This document shows, piece by piece, positions 28,094-37,216 of a stretch of 64,000 nt of DNA (positions are counted from its first letter, which is position 1; the number at the start of each line of letters is the position of its first letter). Source of the DNA: Bacteroidota bacterium (GTDB taxonomy: Bacteria > Bacteroidota > Bacteroidia > AKYH767-A > OLB10); assembly GCA_016709725.1 (NCBI GenBank), contig JADJMG010000001.1, positions 868,001 through 932,000 of the forward strand, read 5' to 3'. The notes beneath the pieces are model-generated. The model was given only the letters and a program-made list of their open reading frames with translations, had not been told where the DNA came from and ran no database searches. A program made the position numbers and the translations under genes.

Positions 28094-28097
28094 GACC

Positions 28098-28859
28098 GTG
28101 CAGCCAACCGAAGAGAATATACAATATGCTATCACTGCAAATAATCTTACCAAAGAATTTGGTGACTTTATAGCTGTAGATCATATTTCTTTCAATATAA
28201 AGCAAGGTGAGATCTTCGGATTTCTGGGAGCGAATGGTGCAGGAAAAACCACCGCCATGCGCATGCTCTGCGGATTAAGCAAACCGAGCAGCGGAGAAGC
28301 TACCGTGGCTGGATTTGATGTGTCCACGCAACCCGAGTCCATCAAGAAAAACATTGGATACATGAGTCAGAAGTTTTCCTTGTACGAAGATTTAACGGTC
28401 ATGGAAAACATTCGATTTTATGCCGGCATCTATGGATTGAGCGATAAAGACATCAAGGAAAAAAGTGCGCATCTATTACAACACTTACACCTCGATCATG
28501 AAAAAAATAAATTAGTGGGATCATTACCCTTAGGATGGAAACAAAAATTATCGTTTTCCATTGCGCTCATTCATGAGCCAAAAATTGTTTTTTTAGATGA
28601 ACCTACAGGCGGCGTAGACCCCTTAACGCGCAGAGAATTTTGGGAGATGATTTATGCAGCATCGCAACGCGGCACTACCTTATTTGTGACTACGCATTAT
28701 ATGGACGAAGCAGAATATTGTCATCGTGTTTCCATTATGGTAGATGGAAGGATTGCTGCATTGGGAACACCTGCTGAATTAAAAAAACAGTTTGATGCAG
28801 AATCCATGAGCGATGTGTTCCTACAACTCGCACGACAAGCCACTCGACAAGCCGACTAA
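28098..28859 (+). CDS. ABC transporter ATP-binding protein (second NBD)
   Basis: The GTG at 28098, 5 bases after the previous stop, is the likely start (VQPTEENIQYAITANNLTKE); the frame is open further up, but only across the preceding gene. Walker A is GANGAGKTT, Walker B is IVFLDEPTGGVDP and the switch His is present (VTTHYMDEAE). The signature is LPLGWKQKLS instead of LSGGQ, as in the C-terminal half of YbhF-type fused ATPases. So it likely pairs with the first NBD as a heterodimer. About 253 residues. The next gene begins one base after its stop. Confidence 0.9.
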   Translation: MQPTEENIQYAITANNLTKEFGDFIAVDHISFNIKQGEIFGFLGANGAGKTTAMRMLCGLSKPSSGEATVAGFDVSTQPESIKKNIGYMSQKFSLYEDLTVMENIRFYAGIYGLSDKDIKEKSAHLLQHLHLDHEKNKLVGSLPLGWKQKLSFSIALIHEPKIVFLDEPTGGVDPLTRREFWEMIYAASQRGTTLFVTTHYMDEAEYCHRVSIMVDGRIAALGTPAELKKQFDAESMSDVFLQLARQATRQAD

Positions 28860-28860
28860 A

Positions 28861-29975
28861 ATGAAAGAACAATTTCTCGCCTTCGTTAAAAAGAGTGGTT
28901 TCATATCTGGAGAGATAAGAAAACGTTATTCATACTATTTGGCTTACCGATTGTTCAAATTCTAATTTTCGGATTTGCTTTAACCAACGAAATTAAAAAT
29001 TCACGCATCGCTATTGTTGATCAAAGCAAGGATGAAACATCACAAAGATTAATTGATCGCATTGCTTCGAGTCGATATTTCAACATTGAAGAGTTTCTGA
29101 AAAGCGGAGATGAAGCGGATGCCGCTTTTAAAAGAGGAAAAGTAAAATTGGTTTTAATCATTCCCGAAAGCTTTGGGAGTTCCCTCAAGCATACTAATCA
29201 TGGGGCTATACAAGTCTTGGCGGATGCGTCCGACCCTAATACAGCCACTACTTTAACAAGTTATATGCAAGCCATCGTTGGTGACTTTCAGTCAGACCTT
29301 AACGAAGGAAAAAAATTGCCGTATACCATTGTTCCCGAAGTGCGGATGTTATACAATCCACAATTAAAAGGTGCTTACAACTTTGTTCCCGGTGTCATGG
29401 CGATGGTGCTCATGTTAATTTGTACGCTCATGACATCGATTGCCATTGTGAAAGAAAAAGAAACGGGAACCATGGAAGTATTGTTGGTGTCTCCACTCAA
29501 ACCCATCTTGGTTATTTTTGCAAAGAGTACGCCGTACTTATTTCTTTCATTAATCAATATTGCAAGTATTTTATTGCTGAGTGTATTTGTACTTGGATTA
29601 CCGATTGCAGGAAGCTTCCTATTATTGATTACACTTAGTTTACTGTTTAGTATCGCAAGTTTAAGTCTAGGAATGCTCATTTCAACCATTACAGATAGTC
29701 AACAAACGGCCATGCTTATTTCCTTAATGGGACTATTTCTACCCACGCTAATGTTAAGTGGATTTATGTTTCCCATCGAGAATATGCCTTTGCCATTGAA
29801 AATAATGTCGAATGTAGTTCCCGCGAAATGGTATTACTTCATTGTTAAATCGGTCATGATAAAAGGCGTTGGATTAAAAATTATTTGGAAGGAAGCACTC
29901 GTCTTAACATTTATGACATTAGCCTTCCTGGGATTAAGTATAAAAAATTATAAAGTTCGATTAGCGATTAAATAA
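28861..29975 (+). CDS. ABC-2 type permease (YbhS/YbhR-like), one frameshift
   Basis: The ATG at 28861 opens MKEQFLAFVKK; an A-run indel at 28888-28892 derails it. With one more A it reads EWFHIWRDKKTLFILFGLPI and joins the long frame. This gives the standard ABC-2 layout: TM1, a periplasmic domain of about 150 residues (SRIAIVDQSKDETS), then five C-terminal helices starting at FVPGVMAMVLMLICTLMTSI, with the conserved IVKEKETGTMEVLLVSP. About 371 residues, the same as the next gene, its partner permease. Confidence 0.9.
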
Positions 29976-29977
29976 AA

Positions 29978-31096
29978 ATGCGCAGTTTAAAATTTTTACT
30001 ACAAAAAGAGTTCCGACAGATTTTTAGAAATCCGGCGATCTTGCGCATGATATTTATAATGCCCGTAATACAACTTATCGTTTTACCATTAGTTGCCAAT
30101 TATGAAATACGAAATGTAAATATTCATGTCATCGATCACGATCACAGCATGTACTCACGCGAACTTATTCGTAAAGTGACAGCGGGTGGAACCTTTCAAT
30201 TGCAGGGATATTCGTCGGATTATAAAGAGGCATTACTCGATGTTGAGCACGACAAAAGCGATTTGATTTTAGAAATTCCGCATGGATTCGAAAAACAATT
30301 AGTCCGAGAAAGTGAAGCGCCTTTATTCATTGCCGTGAATGCCATTAACGGAGCGCGTGCTAATTTAGGTGCCGCATATTTAAATACCATTCTTCGCGAT
30401 TACAATCAAGAGATAAGAACACAGTGGATTCAATTTCCTAAATTTGATGAGATTCCTCGCGTAGAAGTAATCAGTAATTATTGGTACAATACCCATCAAA
30501 GTTACACCCTATTTATGGTGCCCGGAATTATGGTGGTCTTGTTAACGATGGTAGGATCGTTTTTAACAGCACTGAATATTGTGAAAGAAAAAGAAGTAGG
30601 CACCATCGAGCAAATAAACGTGACGCCTATCCGAAAACATCATTTTATACTAGGAAAGCTCATTCCATTTTGGGTTCTAGGATTATTTGTACTTACTCTC
30701 GGTTTGCTGGTAGGAAGAGTAATTTACGGCATTGTGCCCTTGGGAAACATAGGTCTTATCTACCTCTTTGCCGCCATTTATTTACCTGCTATTTTAGGAT
30801 TGGGATTGTTGGTCTCCAACATTTCACAAACCCAACAACAAGCGATGTTACTTTCCTTTTTCTTAATGATGATTTTTATTTTGATGGGCGGACTCTATAC
30901 TTCCATCGACAGCATGCCGCATTGGGCACAAGTGGTAACGTGGTTTAATCCTGTCACTTATTTTATTGAAGTGATGCGTATGGTGGTGATTAAAGGAAGT
31001 AGTTTTAATGATATTAAAGGACACCTGGGGGTCATAGCACTATTCGCAGTTGTATTGAATACTTGGGCGGTGGTTAGTTATCGGAAGAGGAGCTAG
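29978..31096 (+). CDS. ABC-2 type permease (YbhR-like), partner
   Basis: 372 residues, intact, starting 2 bases after the previous stop. Same architecture: RKEFRQIF-type N-terminal amphipathic segment (LLQKEFRQIFRNPAILR), TM1, a large external domain, then helices from YTLFMVPGIMVVLLTMVG with NIVKEKEVGTIEQINVTP. It forms the heterodimeric membrane channel with the preceding permease and is the last gene of the TetR-TolC-HlyD-ATPase-ATPase-permease-permease operon. The operon is probably for drug or toxic-compound efflux by analogy with YbhGFSR; the substrate is not shown by sequence. It is followed by a GTTGGTGA tandem array. Confidence 0.94.
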   Translation: MRSLKFLLQKEFRQIFRNPAILRMIFIMPVIQLIVLPLVANYEIRNVNIHVIDHDHSMYSRELIRKVTAGGTFQLQGYSSDYKEALLDVEHDKSDLILEIPHGFEKQLVRESEAPLFIAVNAINGARANLGAAYLNTILRDYNQEIRTQWIQFPKFDEIPRVEVISNYWYNTHQSYTLFMVPGIMVVLLTMVGSFLTALNIVKEKEVGTIEQINVTPIRKHHFILGKLIPFWVLGLFVLTLGLLVGRVIYGIVPLGNIGLIYLFAAIYLPAILGLGLLVSNISQTQQQAMLLSFFLMMIFILMGGLYTSIDSMPHWAQVVTWFNPVTYFIEVMRMVVIKGSSFNDIKGHLGVIALFAVVLNTWAVVSYRKRS

Positions 31097-31100
31097 AGGG

Positions 31101-31164
31101 AGTTGGTGGATTGGTGAGTTGGTGAGTTGGTGAGTTGGTGAGTTGGTGAGTTGGTGAGTTGGTG
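31101..31164. repeat. 8-bp tandem array GTTGGTGA
   Basis: Eight near-perfect copies of GTTGGTGA (first copies GTTGGTGG/ATTGGTGA) directly follow the last efflux gene. The unit differs by one or two bases from the array at 10027-10075. Confidence 0.85.
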
Positions 31165-31165
31165 A

Positions 31166-31181
31166 TCGCGAAGCCTCGCGA
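31166..31181. repeat. 16-bp palindromic repeat TCGCGAAGCCTCGCGA
   Basis: Two self-palindromic TCGCGA words flank AGCC. Identical copies occur at 33154-33169 and 41181-41196. This one abuts the 8-bp array, as the related copy at 47101 does with its array block. Confidence 0.8.
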
Positions 31182-31340
31182 GGTGAATTATTAAATGTTC
31201 ATTACTACAAAATTAATTGGGCTTCGATTAATAATTTCAAGCTGAAGGTTGCGAAGATTCGCACAAGCTGCAAGAAAATTATTGTAATTAGAAATTATAT
31301 TCATTTTCAAATTTTCAAATTACATCATTTTCAAATTATC

Positions 31341-33017
31341 CTACTCCACCACCAACTTCCCATTAAACACTTGTTTCCCTTTTACCAAACGAACGGTATA
31401 AAAACCAGAGATAGCATTGTTGATTTCTAGTAGTGGATGATCTGATGTTTGCTCTAAATTAAATCGAGCTACTTCTTTTCCTTGTACATCATACACGGTG
31501 AGTAATGCTCCTGTTAAATCGGTAAGAGCATCTGGTAGTTTAATTCTGAAACTTCCCTTGTTGGGGTTAGCATAAATGATGAGTTGATTGTTAATTGCCC
31601 TCTCATTTCCACCCGAACCCGTGATGGCGCTGAGGTTGGCGAGGAACATGTCGGAGGAGCCGTAGCTTGGAATGGATATGTTGCCGAAGGTGCCTGTTGA
31701 ATTAAACATACCTGATAAGTATAATTGGCCATTACTATGCTCTATTATATTGATACCGGTAGCACCTGTTGCTTGACGCACCCCAATGCATGTTCCATTA
31801 CTATCAAAATGAGCTATGTAAAGTTCCTCATTAGAGGAACTACTATATAAACTAAAATTATCTATAATCAGGCTATCCCAGAAAACGCCGGTAAAATATA
31901 CTTTTTCCTCCATATCAACAGTAGAACCATAACTTGCCCACAGACCATTCGAATACGTTTTATGCCATAATAAATTTCCTGTCTTATCAAACTTCATGAG
32001 AAAAGAACCATAACTACCATTTGTGAAAACTGTATCAACACCCAAAGTAGCAAAGGGTCCGGCAAATCGGTCCATTATATAAATATTACCTTTTCGGTCA
32101 GCGCACATAGTTCCGAATCCTGTTTGTGAATTCTCAGATTGTTTAGCCCATTGAATAGCGCCACTCGTATCCCATACTGAAATTACCAAGGAAAAGTTAT
32201 TTGAATTTGGTAATAAAATTGTATCCAAGGTAAGGCTATCGTAACTGCTTCCATGCATGTATACCATATTGTTTGCCACTTCTAATGTCACTTGAGTAAA
32301 TACAGGGACATTATAAATAACATGATTCCTACAGATCTTTTTGATAAAGTGAATTTCACCGTTGCTATTAATTTTTCCAAAATAACCTCCAGGTGTAACC
32401 GGTATAGAATCAAGAATTCCTGAATATTCAACGCCAAAAAATGTATAAAAAGAACCTTTATCATCATTGTCTATTTGAGGAATCACTGTTCCAATTCCGG
32501 CGCCTCCAAAATTTCTAGCCCATATACATTGACCATTTAAATTTAGCTTGGCAATAAAACCTGTTATTTGATTACTTATTGGGCTTACCAATGAGATTGT
32601 ATCAATTATGCATGATTGATAATAACCTCCAGACAATAATAAACTGTTACTACTACTATCAAAAATTATGCTTTCAAATCCTTCTGGGGAAAAGGGCATC
32701 CAAGAAGTATTTGCTCCGCCAAACTGCAACTTCCAAACTTCATTCCCGTTGGCATCATACTTAACAATAAAAAGATCATTAATGCCACTCACTGCAGCAG
32801 TATCAGAATTGAATATTACTTCAGGTCCACCTCCGGAAAAAGCAATGTAGATATTCCCCGAAAGATCAACACATGATTGGCCACCTTTTTCAGGACCCAA
32901 TCCGCCAATTCTGTTAACCCAATTGAACGGTTGTGCATAACAAGAATTAGAAAACAGAAAGGCAAATAAAATCGAGGAATAAAAAAATAATTTTCTAAAG
33001 CGCATATTATTTTTCAT
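31341..33017 (-). CDS. Secreted SBBP-like propeller protein with T9SS sorting domain (paralogue A)
   Basis: 558 residues. A signal peptide ends at CYAQ|P. The start was taken as the first ATG; MRFRK four codons later is equally possible. The body is repeats of the type KYDANGNEVWKLQFGG / D..GNIYI, like SBBP repeats, from about residue 35 to 460. The last 95 residues are a T9SS type A domain (LIIYANPNKGSFRIKL, VYDVQGKEV, FNGKLVVE). The C-terminal 100 residues are about 90% identical to those of the gene at 33198, while the bodies are more divergent. A TTGG-N19-TATCTTCG promoter-like pair lies at 33045-33075. Surface or secreted; role unknown. Confidence 0.83.
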   Translation of the reverse strand: MKNNMRFRKLFFYSSILFAFLFSNSCYAQPFNWVNRIGGLGPEKGGQSCVDLSGNIYIAFSGGGPEVIFNSDTAAVSGINDLFIVKYDANGNEVWKLQFGGANTSWMPFSPEGFESIIFDSSSNSLLLSGGYYQSCIIDTISLVSPISNQITGFIAKLNLNGQCIWARNFGGAGIGTVIPQIDNDDKGSFYTFFGVEYSGILDSIPVTPGGYFGKINSNGEIHFIKKICRNHVIYNVPVFTQVTLEVANNMVYMHGSSYDSLTLDTILLPNSNNFSLVISVWDTSGAIQWAKQSENSQTGFGTMCADRKGNIYIMDRFAGPFATLGVDTVFTNGSYGSFLMKFDKTGNLLWHKTYSNGLWASYGSTVDMEEKVYFTGVFWDSLIIDNFSLYSSSSNEELYIAHFDSNGTCIGVRQATGATGINIIEHSNGQLYLSGMFNSTGTFGNISIPSYGSSDMFLANLSAITGSGGNERAINNQLIIYANPNKGSFRIKLPDALTDLTGALLTVYDVQGKEVARFNLEQTSDHPLLEINNAISGFYTVRLVKGKQVFNGKLVVE

Positions 33018-33044
33018 GATTAAAAAATTTTGAATTTACTTTAT

Positions 33045-33075
33045 CGAAGATACTTTGTTTAGCTTTCTTATCCAA
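33045..33075 (-). promoter_or_regulatory. Promoter-like pair upstream of paralogue A
   Basis: On the minus strand TTGG, 19 bases, then TATCTTCG (one mismatch to TAnnTTTG), 27 bases before the start at 33017. It suggests this gene can be transcribed apart from the operon upstream. Confidence 0.4.
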
Positions 33076-33153
33076 ATTAAATTTTGTAGTAAACGAACTA
33101 GTCTCCTGCTAAAAGAGATTTTCACCCTATTTCGCCGCATCGCGAAATTTTCA

Positions 33154-33169
33154 TCGCGAAGCCTCGCGA
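33154..33169. repeat. 16-bp palindromic repeat TCGCGAAGCCTCGCGA
   Basis: An exact copy of the elements at 31166 and 41181, in the 180-base gap between the two propeller paralogues. It is followed by TTTCAAATCAAATAATTTTC, a word also seen before metG and at 31306-31340. Confidence 0.8.
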
Positions 33170-33197
33170 TTTCAAATCAAATAATTTTCAAATTATA

Positions 33198-34871
33198 TTA
33201 CTCCACCACCAACTTCCCATTAAACACTTGCTTCCCCTTTACTAAACGAACGGTATAAAAACCAGCTATGGCATTGTTGATTTCTAGTTGTTGATGATCT
33301 GATGTTTGCTCTAAATTAAATCGAGCCACTTCCTTTCCTTGTACATCATAAACGGTGAGTATTGCTCCTGTTAAATCGGTAATCGCATCTGGTAGTTTAA
33401 TTTTGAAACTTCCTTTGTTTGGATTTGCATAAATGATGAGTTGATTGTTAATTGCCCTTTCATTTCCGCCCGAACCGGTGATGGCACTAAGGTTGGCGAG
33501 GAACATGTCGGAAGAATTATTAGTTACTAATGTTATATTACCAAAATGAGCTGTATTGCTGAATCCACCCACCAAATAGACATTAGAATTATTATCTACC
33601 TCTAAATCTTTAGCCTGTACATTATCTGCTTGTACGGCTCCAATACAATTGCCACTCGAGTCAAATCTCGCGACAAACGAATTGTAAAAATTACCTGGAA
33701 AATTTGAAACCAAATTTACATTGCCAAAAGAAAGACTATCTTTAAAATAACCAGTTAAGTAAAAATTGTTCTCTTCATCTTCTTTACCTATCATTGGATA
33801 ATAGGTTTGACCTACTTCAATTGACTTAACCCATAAAAGCGTTCCTAGGCTATTATACTTTAGTAAAATACCACCAGTGTTCGCATTTGCAAATATTGTA
33901 TCAACGTCATATCGTATCCATGGTCCTTTAAAATAATTTGTAATAAACAGGTGTCCTGCATCATTTATTAAAAAAGTACTTCCATACACATCTCCCTCTA
34001 AAGAATGTCGCTCCCATAGAATACTGCCGCTTGTATCCCAACATGTAATTATTTGTGTTAAGGAATCAATATTTAGTATTTGTATACTATCAATAGTTAA
34101 TGTATCATTATTACCTCCATTAATAAAAATATGGTCTTCACTATATGAAATAGATTGAGGATAAAAGGCAGGACCATTGTAAAATGAATTCCAGGTACAC
34201 GTTTTCTTAATAAAAAGTATATCCCCATTTGAATTTATTTTTGCAAGAAAACCACCATCGATTACAGAAGTAGTATCAATAAAACCTCCAGAACTAAATC
34301 CTCCAATGAGAAAAAGATTCTTATTCTTATCGACTGTCATTTGCATGGGAAATTCATTTCCACCATTTATAGCACCAAAATTTTTAACCCAAAGAAAGCT
34401 TCCATTCACATCTATCTTCGCTAAAAATAAATTATTATCACCGATCTGTGTAGATAGACTTATTGTGTCAAACTGGCAGGATTGATAATAAGTACCTGTT
34501 ACATAAATACAATTAGAAACTGAATCAAAAAGCATATCATTAACTCCTTCCGTTGAATATGGCATTGTACTAAAATTATTACCACCAAACTGCTTTGTCC
34601 AAATTTTATTCCCACTCTGATTATACTTAGTTAAAAAAATATCATCTTGACCATTCACTATAAATGTATCATTAGCTATGATTACGTTATTTCCTCCTCC
34701 TCCGGCTCTGGCTGATACATAAATATTTCCTGCTAAATCGCGACACATATGTGAGCTGATGTCATACCCAAAACCACCTGCTTGATTTACCCAATTAAAC
34801 GATTGTGCAACTCCTGATGTTGAAATAAATAAAATAAGTACATTCAGGTAAATTTTATGTATATGTTTCAT
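33198..34871 (-). CDS. Secreted SBBP-like propeller protein with T9SS sorting domain (paralogue B)
   Basis: 557 residues; the signal peptide ends STSGVAQ|S. It has the same domain plan as the gene at 31341: opening FNWVNQAGGFGYD, propeller-type repeats (KYNQSGNKIWTKQFGG, D..GNIYVS), then a T9SS type A domain ending FNGKLVVE. Its ATG overlaps the stop of the glycoside hydrolase gene (ATGA at 34868-34871), so it is co-translated with that enzyme. It may help display or use the same polysaccharide, but no binding motif is recognised. Confidence 0.85.
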   Translation of the reverse strand: MKHIHKIYLNVLILFISTSGVAQSFNWVNQAGGFGYDISSHMCRDLAGNIYVSARAGGGGNNVIIANDTFIVNGQDDIFLTKYNQSGNKIWTKQFGGNNFSTMPYSTEGVNDMLFDSVSNCIYVTGTYYQSCQFDTISLSTQIGDNNLFLAKIDVNGSFLWVKNFGAINGGNEFPMQMTVDKNKNLFLIGGFSSGGFIDTTSVIDGGFLAKINSNGDILFIKKTCTWNSFYNGPAFYPQSISYSEDHIFINGGNNDTLTIDSIQILNIDSLTQIITCWDTSGSILWERHSLEGDVYGSTFLINDAGHLFITNYFKGPWIRYDVDTIFANANTGGILLKYNSLGTLLWVKSIEVGQTYYPMIGKEDEENNFYLTGYFKDSLSFGNVNLVSNFPGNFYNSFVARFDSSGNCIGAVQADNVQAKDLEVDNNSNVYLVGGFSNTAHFGNITLVTNNSSDMFLANLSAITGSGGNERAINNQLIIYANPNKGSFKIKLPDAITDLTGAILTVYDVQGKEVARFNLEQTSDHQQLEINNAIAGFYTVRLVKGKQVFNGKLVVE

Positions 34872-37195
34872 TGTATAATAATTTTTTGAACTAGATTTGA
34901 ATTAGATGCTTTTACAAAATAAATTCCTTGAGGAAATTGACTACAATTTACCTTCATGGTTTTATTGGTCATTTTGAAACCTGAAATCAATTCGCCCAAC
35001 ATATTAAATATTTCTATTCCGAAAACACCTTCTTCAATGTTTTCGATAATGAAAAACGCAGAAGTCGGGTTGGGATAAATTTTCAATTTTCTTTCTGGGG
35101 GAGCTTTGACAAAGTCTAAGTCAATATAAGCTTGTTTGCGTTGAATATGAATATCAGTGTGATTAGCGATTTTATACTGCATTGTAATTCCTGAATAATC
35201 TAAACAATTGATGCTAGTTGGAATACAATAAACATGGACTTCACTTCCACTAATGGCTTGAAACTCTTCTTTTAAACGAATACTTTCTGGAGCTTTTATC
35301 TTAGAAATAGCCCCCGCTTCAATTATTATATTTTCGACTGTTAGATCATGGTATGCTTGTATATCACGAGTCACTCCAGTTGGAATCTGAAAATTACTAA
35401 AATGTCCATTATAAGCAAAATTTACTCCTTGCAAATCCCATTGCAAATTTGGATTATTTGGAGGAGGCATTGTTGTAACACAGTTAGCACAAGGATACCA
35501 ATACTCACTGTATTTAAATCTTTCTCTACCGGACGAGGTGACAAAAAAAGTATGTAATTGACCTTCTAATGGAGCCGGGGTTGAAAATGGAGGCAGAGGA
35601 ATATTATCAAATGGTATAATTTCAAAATACCCATCTTGACTTGTTAATACTTTATGGTAAGAACTAACTAAGTTGTTTGATTGGCCGTCTAAAACTGTAT
35701 GACCACCCACATAAGCATTCGCAATAGGATTTCCATCCTGATCAAATACATAGCCTTTAATGATATTGGAAGGGTTGGGTGGATGTTGGAAGGGATTAAA
35801 GTAAGTAAGCGAAGGATTGTACGTTTGCAGTGAAGCGGTACTTACTGGGGAAGGACCACAAGAGTTTATAGGGGAAGGAAGTGTGTAGTTTTTAAAGGTA
35901 GTAACAATTGGCTTCTCTGCTATGGGATCACCTGTTGCATATCCTCTTTCCAACATACCCCAGTGGGCTTCATGAGGTGAGTCTTTAAAATACCATCCAT
36001 CCTGAAAATACCACCAACTAAAACCACTGCCACCACTGTTGCAGGTAGCATCTAAAACAAGCTGGGCAAAATTAGCTTGATCCGTAAGATTGCCGTGAGC
36101 ACCATTTTGATTTGTTGGTGGAGGACTAACCGGAAGATTTACACTTGCTGCAAAACCAATTTCTCCAATTATCCATGGAACCGGGCTGATTTTATTAAAC
36201 CAATATAGCTCATCGAATATTCTACTAATTGCACGCTGCTGTATTAATGGATCTGTTCGGTCTTCAAAATCTTTCCAATCAGGATAGATATGAAGTGAAT
36301 GGAAATCGACTTTCAACACTGCTGGATCATAAAACCAACTATCTCCGGATCCGCAAGTACCAATGGTTACCAAAGGAGTAGAGCCATGAGTTTTCACTGT
36401 AGTATACCATTGTGATATTATTTCACAAGTGTTTTCTTTCGTTTTACTAAAGGACTCATCAAAATAACAGGGCTCATTCCATAAATCATACGCAAGAACA
36501 GTATGCGCATAAGGACTGCCTGCAACCCTTGTTGCAAGATGCTCAAGGAACTTATCGTAATAATCTATTTCATCATTATTTGGTCCAGGCATCTGCGCAA
36601 AGATTGACTTCTGACCAATCATATTAAATATTAATTTCATTCCTGTCTGATCTGCCAACTCCATCAACTTTTCATACTGGTCTAATACAAAATTTAATCC
36701 CGGATCATTAGGTACAAATAGATTGATAGGAAGGTATTCCCAATTATAACTACCCGTCTCTCTAATACTAAAAAAGAAGTTAGGATTACCCCCATTATGT
36801 TGATATTTTGGATAAAAACCCGCCACTCTAATTGTATTAAATTTAAGCGGGGGTGTGGATAGATACGTCCAGTCAGTCAATATATCCGTTTCGCATTGAT
36901 TATTATTCGTACACTCAAAAATATACTCTAAGGCGCCTAGAGGGGGGATGGGGCCGTTATTAACACCATATTCTACATATGGAGTTACATAGCTGTTCGG
37001 CCAACCGTTTGCTCCTGAATTATACGGCATGGTTAACTCAACAGCATAGTTCATCACCATTGGATAAAAGTTTGCGCCATTTACCTTGAACTGTTTTCCA
37101 TCTAAAGTTACTGGTCCTCCGGCTTGCCCAAAAAAAGATTTAGGTGCGAGCAGGAATAGTGTTAAGACTAAAATGAAGAGTTTTGTTTTAATCAT
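34868..37195 (-). CDS. Secreted clan GH-A glycoside hydrolase (GH5-like) with T9SS sorting domain
   Basis: 775 residues; the signal peptide ends KSFFGQ|A. The TIM-barrel region (residues 30-430) starts LDGKQFKVNGANFYP and has AYDLWNEP with the acid/base Glu241 and PWIIGEIGF with the nucleophile Glu345. Other clan GH-A landmarks are NTIRVAGF and HSLHIYP. Residues 480-590 look like a carboxypeptidase-regulatory-like fold (IIKGYVFDQDGNPIANAYVG), then a linker, and a T9SS type A domain closes the protein (KIYPNPTSAFFIIENI, MLGELISGF, FPQGIYFVKASN). It likely cuts a beta-glycan (cellulose, mannan or similar) outside the cell; the substrate cannot be told. Second gene of the minus-strand operon starting at 39130. 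Confidence 0.85.
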   Translation of the reverse strand: MIKTKLFILVLTLFLLAPKSFFGQAGGPVTLDGKQFKVNGANFYPMVMNYAVELTMPYNSGANGWPNSYVTPYVEYGVNNGPIPPLGALEYIFECTNNNQCETDILTDWTYLSTPPLKFNTIRVAGFYPKYQHNGGNPNFFFSIRETGSYNWEYLPINLFVPNDPGLNFVLDQYEKLMELADQTGMKLIFNMIGQKSIFAQMPGPNNDEIDYYDKFLEHLATRVAGSPYAHTVLAYDLWNEPCYFDESFSKTKENTCEIISQWYTTVKTHGSTPLVTIGTCGSGDSWFYDPAVLKVDFHSLHIYPDWKDFEDRTDPLIQQRAISRIFDELYWFNKISPVPWIIGEIGFAASVNLPVSPPPTNQNGAHGNLTDQANFAQLVLDATCNSGGSGFSWWYFQDGWYFKDSPHEAHWGMLERGYATGDPIAEKPIVTTFKNYTLPSPINSCGPSPVSTASLQTYNPSLTYFNPFQHPPNPSNIIKGYVFDQDGNPIANAYVGGHTVLDGQSNNLVSSYHKVLTSQDGYFEIIPFDNIPLPPFSTPAPLEGQLHTFFVTSSGRERFKYSEYWYPCANCVTTMPPPNNPNLQWDLQGVNFAYNGHFSNFQIPTGVTRDIQAYHDLTVENIIIEAGAISKIKAPESIRLKEEFQAISGSEVHVYCIPTSINCLDYSGITMQYKIANHTDIHIQRKQAYIDLDFVKAPPERKLKIYPNPTSAFFIIENIEEGVFGIEIFNMLGELISGFKMTNKTMKVNCSQFPQGIYFVKASNSNLVQKIIIQ

Positions 37196-37216
37196 AAAAA
37201 TTGGCTCTTATCTAGA

